The notes: generated by a model not told the origin, from the sequence alone. A stretch of DNA of 64,000 nucleotides from Macrobrachium rosenbergii (GCF_040412425.1 NC_089777.1:34497537-34561536), one strand, 5' to 3'; shown: positions 12,423-26,080, counted from the first letter of the stretch. Translations and numbers: made by a program.

Positions 12423-13740
12423 GAAGGAAGGACTGAAAGGGAGGGGGTGGGACTCCTTTCCGTCTCTGTGCTCCCTTCTCCTCTTCCTACCTCTCACAGA
12501 GAGAAGGAGAGAGAGAAAGAGACAGAGAAAGGAAGAAAGAAGTATTGAAGAAGAGAGAGAGAGAGAGAGGAAAAGAAGGAAGGACTGAAAGGAGGGGGTG
12601 GACTCCATTCCTGCCCTCCTGTGCCCTTCCTCTTCTTCCTACCTCTCTACAGAGAGAAGGAGAGAGAGAAAGAGACAGAGAAAGGAAGAAAGAAGAAGAA
12701 GAGGAGAGGAGAGAGAGAGAGAGAGAAAGCAGCGAAGGACTGAAAGGGAGGGTGGACTCCTCCCTTCCTGCTCCTTGTGCTCCCTTCTCCTCTTCCTACC
12801 TCCTCACAGAGAGAAGGAGAGAGAGAAAGAGACAGAGAAAGGAAGAAAGAAGAAGAAGAGAGAGAGAGAGAAAAGAAGAAGGGACCGGTGTGGAGGGTGG
12901 ACCTCCTGCTCCCTGTGCCCTCCTCTCTCTGCCCTCTCACAGAGAGAAGGAGAGAGAAAGAGACAGAGAAAGAAGCAAAGAAGAAGAAGAAGAAGAGAGA
13001 GAGAGAGAGGAAAGAAGAAGGACTGAAAGGAGGGGGTGGGACCTCCTTCCTGCCCTGTACCCTTCTCCTCTTCCTACCTCTGCCACCGAGAGAAGGAGAG
13101 AAAGAGACAGAGAAAGGAAGAAAGAAGAAGAAGAAGAGAGAGAGAGAGAGAGCAATTTGAAGGACTGAAAGGGAGGGGTGGACCCCTTCCTGCTCCTGTG
13201 CCCTTCTCCTTCCTACCTCTCACAGAGAGAAGGAGGAGAGAGAAAGAGACAGAGAAAGGAAGCAAAGAAGAAGAAGAGAGAGAGAGAGGAGAGAGAGAGA
13301 GGAAAAGTAGCTATGACTTAAGGAGGGTGGGACCTCCTTCCTGTTCTGTGCCTTCTCCTCTTCCTACCTCACAGAGAGAAGGAGAGAGAGAAGAGACAGA
13401 GAAAGGAAGAGAAAGAAGAAGAAGAAGAAGAGAGAGAGAGAGGAAAGCACAAGGACTGAAAGGAGGGGTGGGACCTCCCTTCCAAGTTCCTGTGTCTCTT
13501 CCTCTCTTCCTACCCTCCTCAAGCAGAGAGAAGGAGAGAGAGAAAGAGACAGAGAAAGGGAAGAAAGAAGAAGAAGTTAAGAGAGAGAGAGAGAGAGAGA
13601 GAGGAAAAGACGCGAAGGACTGAAAGGGAGGGGTGGGACCTCCCTTCCTGCCCTGTGCCCTTCTCCTCTTCCTACCTCTCACAGAGAGAAGGAGAGAGAG
13701 AAAGAGACAGAGAAAGGAAGAAAGAAGAAGAAGAAGAGAA

Positions 13741-13773
<33 letters not shown>

Positions 13774-14208
13774 AGAGGAAAGAAGGAAGGACTGAAAGGG
13801 AGTGGGTGGGACTCCCTTCTGCTCCTGTGCTCCCTTCCTCCTCCTCTTCCACTCTCAGAGAGGAAGGAGAGAGAGAAAGAGACAGAGAAAGAAGAAAGAA
13901 AGAAGAAGAAGAAGAAGAGAGAGAGAGAGAGGAAAGAAGCTGAAGGACTGAAAGGGAGGGGTGGACCTCCCTTCCTGCTCCTGTGCTCCCTTCTCCTCTT
14001 TCCTACCTCTCAGAGAGAAGGAGAGAGAGAAAGAGACAGGAGAAAGGAAGAAAGAAGAAGAAGAAGAGAGAGAGAGAGAGAGAGGAAAGAAGCGAAGGAC
14101 TGAAAGGAGTGTGGACCTCCCTTCCTGCTCCCAGGCCTTTCTCCTCTCCTAATTCTCACAGAGAGAAGGAGAGAGAGAAAGAGAAAGAGAAAAATAGAAA
14201 GAAGAAGA

Positions 14209-14265
<57 letters not shown>

Positions 14266-14391
14266 AAGAAGGGCTGACTGAAAGGAGGGGGTGGGGACCT
14301 CCCTTCTGCTCCCAGGGCTCTTCTCCCCTCTTCCTACCTCCCACAGAGAAGGAGAGAGGAGAAAGAGACAGAGAAAGAAGAAAGAAGAAGA

Positions 14392-14422
<31 letters not shown>

Positions 14423-15369
14423 GAAGCGAAGGACTGAAAGGGAGGGGCAGGACCTCCTTCCTGCTCCCCAGGCCCTTCTCCTCTTCCTACCTCTCACAGA
14501 GAGAAGGAGAGGAGAAAGAGGACAGAGAAAGGAAGAAAGAAGGAGAAGAAGAGAGAGAGGAGAGAGAGAGAGAAAAGGAAGGAAGGACTGAAAGGGAGGG
14601 GTGGGACCCTCCTTTCCTGCTCTGTGCCCTTCTCTCCTCTTCCTACCTCTCACAGAGAGAAGGAGGAGAGAGAAAGAGACAGAGAAAGAAGAAAGAAGAA
14701 GAAGAAGAAGAAGAGAGAGAGAGAGAGGAAAAGAAGGAAGGACTGAAAGGAGAGGACCTCCTTTCTGTTCTGTGCCCCTTCTCCTCTTCCTACCACAGAG
14801 AGAAGTGAGAGAGAGAAAGAGACAGAGAAAGGAAGAAGTAAAGAAGAAGAAGAGAGAGAGAGAGAGAGGAAAAGAAGAAGGACTGAAAGGGAGGGTGGGG
14901 ACTCTTTCAGCCCTGTGCCCTTCTCCTTCCTACCTCTCAATTGAGTAGGCTGAGAGAGAAAGACACAGAGAAAGAAGAGTGAAGAAGAAGAAGAAGAGAG
15001 GAGAGAGAGAGAGAGAGAGGAAAGAAGGAAGGACTGAAAGGGAGGTGGGACCTCCCTTCCTGTCTCTGGTGCCCTCCTCTTCCCACCTCTCACAGAGAGA
15101 AGGAGAGAGAGAGACAGCAGAGAAAGGAAGAGTAGAAAAGAAGAGGAGAGAGAGAGAGAGGAAAGAAGCGAAGGACTGAAAGGGAGGGTGGGACCTCCTT
15201 CCTGCTCCCAGTGCTCCTTTCCTCTTCCTACCTCTCACAGAGAAGGAGAGAGAGAAAGAGACAGAGAAAGGAAGAAAGAAGAAGAAGAAGAGAGAGGAAA
15301 GAAGGAAGGACTGAAAGGGTGGGTGGACCTTCCTGCCCTGTGCCCTTCTCCTCCTCCCCACCTCCTGCT

Positions 15370-15416
<47 letters not shown>

Positions 15417-16039
15417 AGGAATAGAGAGAGAGTGGGAGAGGAGGAAAGTAGCTTGGGCTGACCTGAAAGGAGGGTGGACCCTCCCTTCCTGTCTCTGTGC
15501 CCTTCTCCTTCCTACCTCACAGAGAGAAGGAGAGAGGAGAAAGAGACAGAGAAAGGAAGAAAGAAGAAGAAGAAGAGAGAGAGAGAGAGAGAGAGAGAGA
15601 TAGTGAAGCGAAGGACTGAAAGGGGAGGGGTGGGACCTCCTTCCTGCTCCCAGTTCCTCTCCCCTTCCACCTCCTCACAGAGAGAAGAGAGAGAGAGACA
15701 GGAGAAAGGAAGAAAGAAGAAGAAGAAGAAGAGGAGAGAGAGAGAGAGAGAGGAAAGAAGCGAAGGACTGAAAGGGGAGGGGTGGGACCTCCTTCCTGGC
15801 CCTTGTGCCCTTCTCCTCTTCCTACCTCCTCACAGAGAGAAGGAGAGAGAGAAAGAGACAGAGAAAGGGAAGAAAGAAGAAGAAGAAGAGGAGAGAGAGG
15901 AGAGAGAGAGAGGAAAATAGCTGGCTGGACTGAAAGGGAGGGTGGACCTCCTTCCTGTCTTGTGCCCTTCCTCCCTCTCCCCACTCCTCACAGAGAGAAG
16001 GAGAGAGAAAGAGACAGGAGAAAGGAAGAAAGAAGAAGA

Positions 16040-16075
<36 letters not shown>

Positions 16076-16659
16076 GAAGTGAAGGGACTGAAAGGGAGGG
16101 GTGTGGACCTCCCTTCCGTTCTGTGTCTTCCTCCTCTCCTCACCTCACCGTGAGAGAAGGAGAGAGAAAGAGACAGGAGAAAGAAGAAAGAAGAAGAAGA
16201 AGAGAGAGAGAGAGAGGAAAGAGGCCATGAAGGACTGAAAGGAGGGGGTGGACCCCTTCCTGCCCTGTGCCCCTCTCTCTTTTCCTCCTACCTCCTCACA
16301 GAGAGAGAATCGAGAGAGAGAGCAGACAGAGAAAGGAAGATGAAAGAAGAAGAAGAAGAGAGAGAGAGAGAGAGTATGTAAGGAAGGACTGAAAGGGAGG
16401 GGTGGACCTCCCTTCCTGTCTCAGGTTCTCTCCTTCTTCCTACCTCTCACCGAGAGAAGGAGAGAGGAGAAAGAGACAGAGAAAGGAAGAAAGAAGAAGA
16501 AGAAGAGGAGAGAGAGAGGAGAGAGAAAAGGAGGCGAAGGACTGAAAGGAGGGGTGGGACCTCCCTTCCTGCCCTTGTGCCCTTCTCCTCTTCTTACCTC
16601 TCACAGAGAGAAGGAGAGAGAGAAAGAGACAGAGAAAGGAAGAAAGAAGAAGAAGAAGA

Positions 16660-16695
<36 letters not shown>

Positions 16696-17713
16696 GAAGG
16701 AAGGACTGAAAGGGAGGTGGACCTCCTCCTTCCAGCCCCAGGTCTCTCCTTCCTCTACCTCTCACTGAGAGAAGGAGAGAGAGAAAGAGACAGAGAAAGG
16801 AAGAAAGAAGAAGAAGAAGAAGAGAGAGAGAGAGAGTGAAAAGAAGGAAGGACTGAAAGGGAGGGGTGGGACCCTCCCTCCTGCCCTGTGCCTTCCTTCC
16901 TACCTCCTCACAGAGAGAAGGAGAGAGAGAAAGAGACAGAGAAAGGAAGAAAGAAGAAGAAGAGAGAGAGAGAGAGAGGAAAAGTAGCTGAAGGACTGAA
17001 AGGAGGGTGACCTCCTTCCTTGCTCCTGTGCCCTTCTCCTCTTCCTACTCTCACCGAGAGAAGGGGAGAGGAGAAAGAGACAGAGAAAGGAAGAAAGAAG
17101 AAGAAGAAGAAGAGAGAGAGAGAGAGGAAAAGAAGGAAGGACTGAAAGGAGGGGTGGGGACCTCCTTCCTGCCCTGTGCCCTCTCTCTCCTCTTCCTACC
17201 TCTCACAGAGAGAAGGAGAGAGAGAGACAGAGAAATAGAAGAAAGAAAAAGAAGAAGAGAGGAGAGAGAGAGAGAGAGAGAGAGGGGAAAAGAAGCTGAA
17301 GGACTGAAAGGGAGTGGGGTGGACCCTCCCTTTCCTGCCCTGTGCCCTTCTCCTTCCGACTCTCACTGGAGAGAAGGAGAGAGAGAAAGACAGAGAAAGG
17401 AAGAAGGCAAAGAAGAAGAAGAGAGAGAGAGGAGAGTGAAAAGAAGAATGGACTGAAAGGGAGGGGGTGGGACCTCCTTCCTGCCCCCAGGCCCCTTCTC
17501 CTCTTCCTACCTCACAGAGAGTAGAGGAGAGAGAAAGAGACAGAGAAAGGGAAGAAAGAAGAAGAAGAAGAGAGAGAGAGAGAGAGGAAAAGAAGGAAGG
17601 ACCGAAAGGGAGGGGTGGGACCTCCTTCCTTAGCCTGTGTTCCTTTCCTCCTTCCTACCTCAATTGAGAGAAGGGAGAGAGAGAAAGACACAGAGATATG
17701 GAAGATAAGAAGA

Positions 17714-17749
<36 letters not shown>

Positions 17750-18175
17750 AAGGAATGGACTGAAAGGGAGGGTGGACCTCCCTTCCTGCTCCTCCTGTGC
17801 CTTCTCCTTCCTACCCTCTCACAGAGAGAAGGGAGAGGAGAGAAAGAGATGAGAGAAAGGAAGAAAGTAGCTAGAAGAAGAGAGAGAGAGAGAGAGGAAA
17901 AGAAGGAAGGACTGAAAGGTAGGGTGGACTCCCTTCCTGCTCCTGTGTCTCTTCAGCCTTCCTACCTCTCACAGAGAGAAGGAGAGAGAGAAAGAGACAG
18001 AGAAAGGAAGAAAGAAGAAGAAGAAGAGAGAGAGAGAGAGAGAGAGAGGAAGAAGTGAAGGACTCAAAGGGAGGTGGGGACCTCCCTTCCTGCCCTTGTG
18101 TGCCCTCTCCTCTTCCTACCTCTCACAGAGAGAAGGAGAGAGAGAAAGAGACAGAGAAAGGAAGAAAGAAGAAGA

Positions 18176-18230
<55 letters not shown>

Positions 18231-18359
18231 GAAGTGGAAGGACTGAAAGGGAGGGGGTGGACTCCTTCCTGCCCCCAGGGCCCCTCCTTCCCTACCTCTC
18301 ACAGAGAGAAGGAGAGAGGAGAAAGAGACAGAGAAAGGAAGAAAGAAGAAGAAGAAGAG

Positions 18360-18397
<38 letters not shown>

Positions 18398-18831
18398 GCC
18401 AGCTGGACTGAAAGGAGGGGGTGGGACCTCCCTTCCTGCCCTGTGCTCCCTTTCTCCTCTTCCTACTCTCACTGAAGGAGAGAGAGAAAGAGACAGAGAA
18501 AGGAAGAAAGAAGAAGAAGAAGAGAGAGAGAGAGTGAAAGAGGCGAAGGACTGAAAGGGAGGGGGTGGGACTCCTTCCTGTTCTGTGCCCCTTCTCCCTT
18601 TTCCTACCCTCTCACAGAGAGAACGAGAGAGAGAAAGAGACAGAGAAAGGAAGAAAGAAGAAGAAGAAGAAGAAGAGAGAGAAGAGAGAGAGAGAGGAAA
18701 AGAAGCGAAGGACTGAAAGGGAGGGGTGGGACTTCCTTCCTGCCCTTGTGCTCCTCTCCTTCTTCCTACCTCTCACTGAGAGAAGGAGAGAGAGAAAGAG
18801 ACAAAGAAAGGAAGAAAGAAGAAGAAGAAGA

Positions 18832-18866
<35 letters not shown>

Positions 18867-19273
18867 AAGAAGCGAAGGACTGAAAGGAGGGGTGGACCTC
18901 CCTTCCTGCCCCTGAAAGTCTCTTCTCCTCTTCCTACCTTCACAGAGAAGGAGAGAGGAGAAAGAGACAGAGAAAGGAAGAAAGAAGAAGAAGAAGAGAG
19001 AGAGGAAAAGGCTTAGTTGGACTGAGTGAGGGGCGGGACCTCCCTTCCTGCCCTGTGTTCTTCTCCTCTTCCTACCTCTCACCGAGAGAAGGAGAGAAAG
19101 AGACAGAGAAAGGAAGAAAGAAGAATAGGGGTAAAGAGAGAGAGAGAGAGGAAAAGAGGCGAAGACTGGTGCGGGAGGGACCTCCCTTTCCTGCTCCTTG
19201 TGCCTCTTCTCCTTCCTACCTCTCACAGAGAGAAGGAGAGAGAAAGAGACAGAGAAAGGAAGAAAGAAGAAGA

Positions 19274-19327
<54 letters not shown>

Positions 19328-19900
19328 GAAGGAAGGACTGAAAGGAGGGTGGGACCTCCTCTGCCCTTGTGTCTTTCTCCTTCCTACCCTCACCGAGAGA
19401 AGGAGAGAGAGAAAGAGACAGAGAAAGGAAGAAAGAAGAAGCAAAGAAGAGAGAGAGAGAGAAAGAAGCTGAAGGACTGAGTGGGAGGGGGTGTGGGACC
19501 TCCCTTCCTGTCTCTTGTGCCCTTCTCCTCCTTCCCACCTCCTCACACAGAGAGAAGGAGAGGAGAGAAAGAGACAGAGAAGGAAGAAAGAAGAAGAAGA
19601 AGAAGAGAGAGAGAGAGAGAGAGGAAAGAATGAAGGACTGAAAGGGAGGGGTGGGACCTCCCTTCCTGTCTCTGTGCCCTCTCCTCTTCCTACCTCTCAC
19701 TGAGAGAAGGGAGAGAGAAAGAGACAGAGAAAAAAAGAAAGAAGAAGAAGAAGAAGAGAGGAGAGAGAGAGAGAGGGAAAAGAAGCGAAGGACTGAAAGG
19801 GAGGGGTGGGACCTCCCTTCCTGCCCTGTGCCCCTTCTCCTCTTCCTACCTCTCACAGAGAGAAGGAGAGAGAGAGAGACAGAGAAAGGAAGAAAGAAGA

Positions 19901-19935
<35 letters not shown>

Positions 19936-20350
19936 TAGCTGCTGACTGAAAGGGAGGTGGGACTCCCTTCCTGCCCTGTGCTCTCCTTCAGGCCTCTCTA
20001 CCGAGAGAAGGAGAGAGAGAAAGAGACAGTGAGAAAGGAAGAAAGAAGAAGAAGAAGAAGAAGAGAGAGAGAAAAGAAGGAAGGACTGAAAGGGAGGGGT
20101 GGACCTCCTTCTGCTCCTAGTTCTTCTCCTCTTCCTACCTCTCACAGAGAGAAGGAGAGAGAGAAAGAGACAGAGAAAGGAAGAAAGAAGAAGAAGAAGA
20201 GAGAGAGAGAGAGAGAGGAAAAGCAGGCGAAGGACTGAAAGGGAGGTGGACCTCCTTCCTGCCCCAGGTCTTCTCCTTTCCTTCCTCTCCCTACCTCACT
20301 GGGAGAGAAGGAGAGGAGAGAGAGGATAGAGAAAGGAAGAAAGAAGAAGA

Positions 20351-20387
<37 letters not shown>

Positions 20388-21107
20388 GAAGCGAAGGACC
20401 TGAAAGGGAGGGTAACCTTCCCTGCTCCTGTGCCCCTTCCTCCTCTTCCTACCTCACAGAGAGAAGGAGAGAGAAAGAGACAGAGAAAGGAAGAAAGAAG
20501 AAGAAGAGAGAGAGAGAGAGAGAGAGGAAAGAAGGAAGGACTGAAAGGAGGGTGGGGACCCTCCTTCCTGCTCCAGTTCCTTCCTCCTTCCTACCTCTCA
20601 CAGAGAAGGAGAGAGAGAAAGAGACAGAGAAAGGAAGAAAGAAGAAGAAGAAGAAGAGAGAGAGAGAGAGAGGAAAAGAAGCTGAAGCACTGTGCTGGAG
20701 TGGGTGGGGACTCCCTTCCTGCCCTGTGCCCTTCTCCTCTTCCTACCTCACCGAGAGAAGAGGGAGAGAAAGAGACAGAGAAAGAAGAAAGAAGAAGAAG
20801 AAGAAGAAGAAGAGAGAGAGAGAGAGAGGAAAAGAAGTGAAGGACTGAAAGGAGGTGGACCCTCCCTTCCTGCCCTTGTGCCCCCTTTCCTCCTTCCTAC
20901 CTCTCACAGAGAGAAGGAGAGAGAAAGAGACAGAGAAAGGAAGAAAGAAGAAGAAGAAGAAGAGAGAGAGAGAGAGAGAGAGAGAAAAGAAGCGAAGGAC
21001 TGAAAGGGAGGGGGTGGGACCTTCCTGCCTCCCAGGCTCCCTTCTCCTTCCTACCTCTCACTGAGAGAAGGAGAGAGAAAGAGACAGAGAAAGAAGAAAG
21101 AAGAAGA

Positions 21108-21165
<58 letters not shown>

Positions 21166-21292
21166 GAAGCGAAGAACTGAAAGGAGGGTGGACCTCCTTC
21201 CTGCTCCCAGGCCCTTTCTCCTCTTCCTACCCTCACAGAGAGAATAGAGAGAGAGAAAGAGACAGAGAAAGTGGAAGAAAGAAGAAGAGTAA

Positions 21293-21346
<54 letters not shown>

Positions 21347-21612
21347 GAAGCGAAGGACTGAAAGGGAGGGGTGGGACCTCCCTTCCTGCCCTGTGCCCTT
21401 ACTCCTCTTCCCACCACAGAGAAGAGAGAGAGAAAGAGACAGAGAGAAAGGAAGTTGTTAGCTAGGTAAAGAAGAAGAGAGAGAGAGAGAGAGAGGAAAG
21501 GTTGAAGGACTGAAAGGGAGGTGGACCTCCTTCCTGCCCTGTGCCCTTCTCTCCTTCCTATCACCGGGAGAGAAGGAGAGAGAGAAAAGAGACAGAGAGG
21601 AAGTTAAAAAGA

Positions 21613-21648
<36 letters not shown>

Positions 21649-22236
21649 GCATAGAAGGAAGGACTGAAAGGGAGGGTGGGACCTCCCTTCCTGCCCTGTG
21701 CCCCTTCTCCTCTTCCTACCTCTCACAGAGAGAAGGAGAGAGAGAAAGAGACAGAGAAAGGAAGAAAGAAGAAGAAGAGAGAGAGAGAGAGAGAGAGGAA
21801 AAGAAGCGAAGGACTGAAAGGGAGGGGTGGGACCTCCCTTCCTGCCCTGTGCCCCTTCTCCTCTTCCTACCTCTCAAAGAGAGAAGGAGAGAGAGAAAGA
21901 GACAGAGAAAGGAAGAAAGAAGTACTGAAGAAGAGAGAGAGAGAGAGGAAAAGAGGCTAAAGGACTGAAAGGGAGGGCAGGGACCTCCTTCCTGCCCTCT
22001 GTGTCCCTTTCCCCTCCTCTTCCTACCACCTAGGAGAGAAGGAGAGAGAGAAAGAGACAGAGAAATGAAGAAAGAAGAAGAAGAGAGAGAGAGAGAGAGA
22101 GGAAAGAAGGCGAAGGACTGAAAGGGAGGGGTGGGACCTCCCTTCCTGCCCTGTGCCCCTTCTCCTCTTCCTACCTCTCACAGAGAGAAGGAGAGAGAGA
22201 AAGAGACAGAGAAAGGAAGAAAGAAGAAGAAGAAGA

Positions 22237-22272
<36 letters not shown>

Positions 22273-22720
22273 GGCTGAAGGACTGAAAGGAGTGGTGGGA
22301 CCTCCTTCTGCTCCTGTGCCTTTCTCCTCTTCCCACCCTCCCCACCGGGAGAGAAGGAGAGAGAGAAAAGAGACAAAGAAAGGAATACACAAAGAAGAAG
22401 AAGAAGAGAGGAGAGAGAGAGAGAGAGAGAGGAAAAGCAGCTGAAGGACTGAAAGGAGGTGGGACCTCCTTCAAGTTCTGTGCTCCCCTTCCTCCTCTTC
22501 CTACCCTCTCACAGAGAGAAGGAGAGAGAGAAAGAGACAGAGAAAGGAAGAAAGAAGAAGAAGAAGAGAGAGAGAGAGAGAGAGAGAGGAAAAGAAGCGA
22601 AGGACTGAATGGGTGGGGTGGGACCTCCCTTCCTGCCCTGTGCCCCTTCTCCTCTTCCTACCTCTCACCGAGAGAAGGAGAGAGAGAAAGAGACAGAGAA
22701 AGGAAGAAAGAAGAAGAAGA

Positions 22721-22751
<31 letters not shown>

Positions 22752-22879
22752 AAGCGAAGGACTGAAAGGGAGGGGTGGGACCTCCTCTCAGTCTCTGTGT
22801 CTCCTCCTCTTCCTACCTCTCAGAGAGAAGGAGAGAGAGAAAGACATAGAAAGAAGAAAGAAGAAGAAGAAGAAGAAGA

Positions 22880-22915
<36 letters not shown>

Positions 22916-23196
22916 GAAGCTTTTGAAGGAATTGAAAGGGAGGGGTGGGACCTCCCTTCCTGGTTCCTGTGTCTCTTCCTCCCTCTTCCTACCTCTCACC
23001 GAGAGAAGGAGAGAGAGAAAGAGACAGAGAAAGGAAGTAAGAAGAAGAAGAAGAGAGAGAGAGAGAGGAAAAGAAGCTTAAGGACTGAAAGGAGGGTGGG
23101 ACCCCTTCCTGCTCTGTGCTCCTCTTCTCTCTTCCTACCCTCTCACCCAGAAGGAGAGAGAGAGTACAGAGAAAGGAAGCAAAGAAGAAGAAGAAT

Positions 23197-23261
<65 letters not shown>

Positions 23262-23695
23262 GCTAGGTTGAAGGGACTGAAAGGAGGGGTGGGACCTCCT
23301 TCCTGTCTCTGTGTCTTCTCCTCTTCCCACTCTCTCAGAGAATGATAGAGAGAGAAAGAGACAGAGAAAGGGAAGAAAGAAGAAGAAGAAGAAGAAGAAG
23401 AAGAAGAGAGAGAGAGAGAGAGAGAGAGAAAAAGGCTTAAGGGACTGAAAGGAGGGGTGGGACCTCCTTCCTTGCTCCTGTGCTCCTTTCTCCTCCTCTT
23501 CCTACCTCTCACCGAGAGAAGGAGAGAGAGAAAGAGACAGAGAAAGGAAGAAAGAAGAAGAAGAAGAGAGAGAGAGAGAGAGAGAGAGGAAAAGAAGCGA
23601 AGGACTGAAAGGGAGGGGTGGGACCTCCCTTCCTACCTCTCACCGAGAGAAGGAGAGAGAGAAAGAGACAGAGAAAGGAAGAAAGAAGAAGAAGA

Positions 23696-23757
<62 letters not shown>

Positions 23758-24259
23758 GAAAAGAAGGAAGGACTGAAAGGAGGGGTGGACCCTCCTTCTC
23801 CGTTCTGTGTTCTCTTCTCCTCTTCCTACCTCTCACAGAGAGAAGGAGAGAGAGAAAGAGACAGAGAAAGGAAGAAAGAAGAAGAAGAGAGAGAGAGAGA
23901 GAGAAAGAAGGAAGGACTGAAAGGGAGGGTGGACCTCCCTTCCTGCCCTGTGCCCCTTCTCCTCTTCCTACCTCTCACAGAGAGAAGGAGAGAGAGAAAG
24001 ACAGAGAAAGGAAGAAAGAAGGAGAAAGAGAGAGAGGAGAGAGAGAGAGAGAGGAGGTTGGAAAGAGGCTAAGGGTTGAAAGATAGAAATTAAGAAAGGA
24101 CAAACAGTAAGAGCGGGACAGAGAGGGAAAGAAGCTCAGGGCTGAAAGATATAGAATAAGAAAGAAACGACAAACAGAAAGAGAGAGAGAGAGCGAGAGA
24201 GAAAGGGAAAGAAGCTAAGTGCTGAAAGATGCAGAGAAAGAAAGAAACGACAAGCGGAA

Positions 24260-24290
<31 letters not shown>

Positions 24291-24608
24291 GAAGCGAAGG
24301 GCTGAAAGGGAGGTGGGGAATCCTCCTTCTGCTCCTTGTGCCCTTCTCCTCTTCCTACCTCTCACAGAGAGAAGGAGAGAGAGGAAAGAGACAGGAGAAA
24401 GGAAGAAAGAAGGAGAAAGAGAGAGAGAGAGAGGAAAGAAGTGAAGACTGAAAGGGAGGTGGGGAATCCTCCTCTCCCCTGCCCTGTGCCCCTTCCTCCT
24501 TCCTACCTCTCTTCACAGAGAAAAGAAGAAAAGAGAAAAGAGACAGAAAAGAATAGTGTGAAAGAGAAAGATAGATAGATAGAGAGAGAGAGAAAGCAAA
24601 GGAAAAAC
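10650..24608 (+). repeat. 14 kb satellite array, about 155-bp purine-rich unit
   Basis: Each unit has a GGGAGGGGTGGGACCTCCC hairpin/G-rich block, then a pyrimidine block (CTTCCTGCCCTGTGCCC to TTCCTACCTCTCAC). A purine block follows: AGAGAGAAGGAGAG, then GACAGAGAAAGGAAG, (GAA)n, (GA)n, and finally GGAAAAGAAGCGAAGGACTG. Spacings between successive GACCTCC blocks near the left edge are 134 to 210 bp, because (GA)n and (GAA)n lengths vary. Array length over mean period gives roughly 90 units (estimate). Many overlapping open frames rich in Arg/Glu/Lys or Ser/Leu on both strands are by-products of the repeat. Confidence 0.97.
24060..24290 (+). repeat. Diverged satellite units lacking the pyrimidine block
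   Basis: Three short units of about 65-80 bp, each reading GGGAAAGAAGCTnAGnGCTGAAAGAT followed by A-rich sequence with ACGACAAnCnGAAAGAG. They resemble only the purine half of the main unit, and a full unit follows at 24290. They look like older edge units, or a precursor form. Confidence 0.75.
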
Positions 24609-24715
24609 TACATATAATGACTTACTTGCTTCTTAAGATCCTTCTCGTCCCGTCTATAGGAATCTTCGTCCTCTCTCTTATTTCTTCGTTGCTGAGGTCG
24701 AATTATATCCTTTAC

Positions 24716-24840
24716 GAATTCCAGCTTAGATTGCTTGAGGAATTTCCAGCTTAGATTACCTGAGGAATTTCAGCTTTGATTACCTGAGGAATTTCCAGCT
24801 TTGATTACCTGAGAATTTCCAGCTGATTACCTGAGGAATG
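24716..24840 (+). repeat. 31-bp minisatellite, about 4-5 units
   Basis: Units read GAGGAATTTCCAGCTTTGAT followed by TACCT, with small deletions in some copies (for example loss of CTTT in the last unit). Confidence 0.9.
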
Positions 24841-25674
<834 letters not shown>

Positions 25675-25720
25675 ATAGAGAGAGTGTATTTATATATATT
25701 TGTTTCTTTCTTATTTTGCT

Positions 25721-25985
25721 TTGGATATGCTTGTAACTACGAAGCCGTGACATCCAAACACAAGAAATTGAAGAGACTTGTGATTTGCCGGTCGCGGGAG
25801 ACGAACCCGGGTCACCTTAACCACAAGGTCACGTTGCCGACCTGACCACGACCCGCAAATCACAAGTCTCTTCAATTTCTTGTGTTTGGATGTCACGGCT
25901 TCGTAGTTACAAGCATATCCAAAAAAGCGCGAAGAATTCGAGAAGTTAAGAGGGCATTGTGGCTATTAGAATTACATATGTGTCT
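25721..25985. mobile_element. Foldback tRNA-derived SINE (head-to-head bodies)
   Basis: The arms at 25721-25788 and 25855-25922 are perfect 68-bp reverse complements. The 66-bp centre, read on the minus strand, looks like a tRNA-type pol III promoter: an A-box-like TGGTCAGGTCGG and a B-box-like GGTTCGTCTCC. The right body continues to AGAAGTTAAGAGGGCATTG, which also ends a second, non-palindromic copy at 59792-59950. I read it as one SINE head carrying body sequence on both sides in opposite orientation. No coding capacity. Confidence 0.85.
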
Positions 25986-26010
25986 AGTAAAAGTGACTAG
26001 TAGATTCTAC

Positions 26011-26011
26011 A

Positions 26012-26078
<67 letters not shown>
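26011..26078. repeat. (TA)n microsatellite
   Basis: TA tract of about 68 bp directly downstream of the foldback SINE, plausibly its expanded tail. Confidence 0.95.

Positions 26079-26080
<2 letters not shown>

Noticed and set aside
10778..24578. Many long open frames rich in Arg/Glu/Lys (plus) or Ser/Leu/Phe (minus), up to 414 codons
   Set aside because: They follow the satellite in every frame on both strands, and their composition is that of GA and GAA repeats. No start context, domain or codon preference supports genes.
10650..24608. Regular repeats with variable spacers, superficially CRISPR-like
   Set aside because: Repeat and spacer lengths are irregular, the spacers are simple GA sequence, the units are too long, and the context is eukaryotic with no cas genes.
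25789..25854. Functional tRNA gene
   Set aside because: Only A- and B-box-like elements are seen. No complete cloverleaf or anticodon arm is evident, and the flanks are SINE body sequence.
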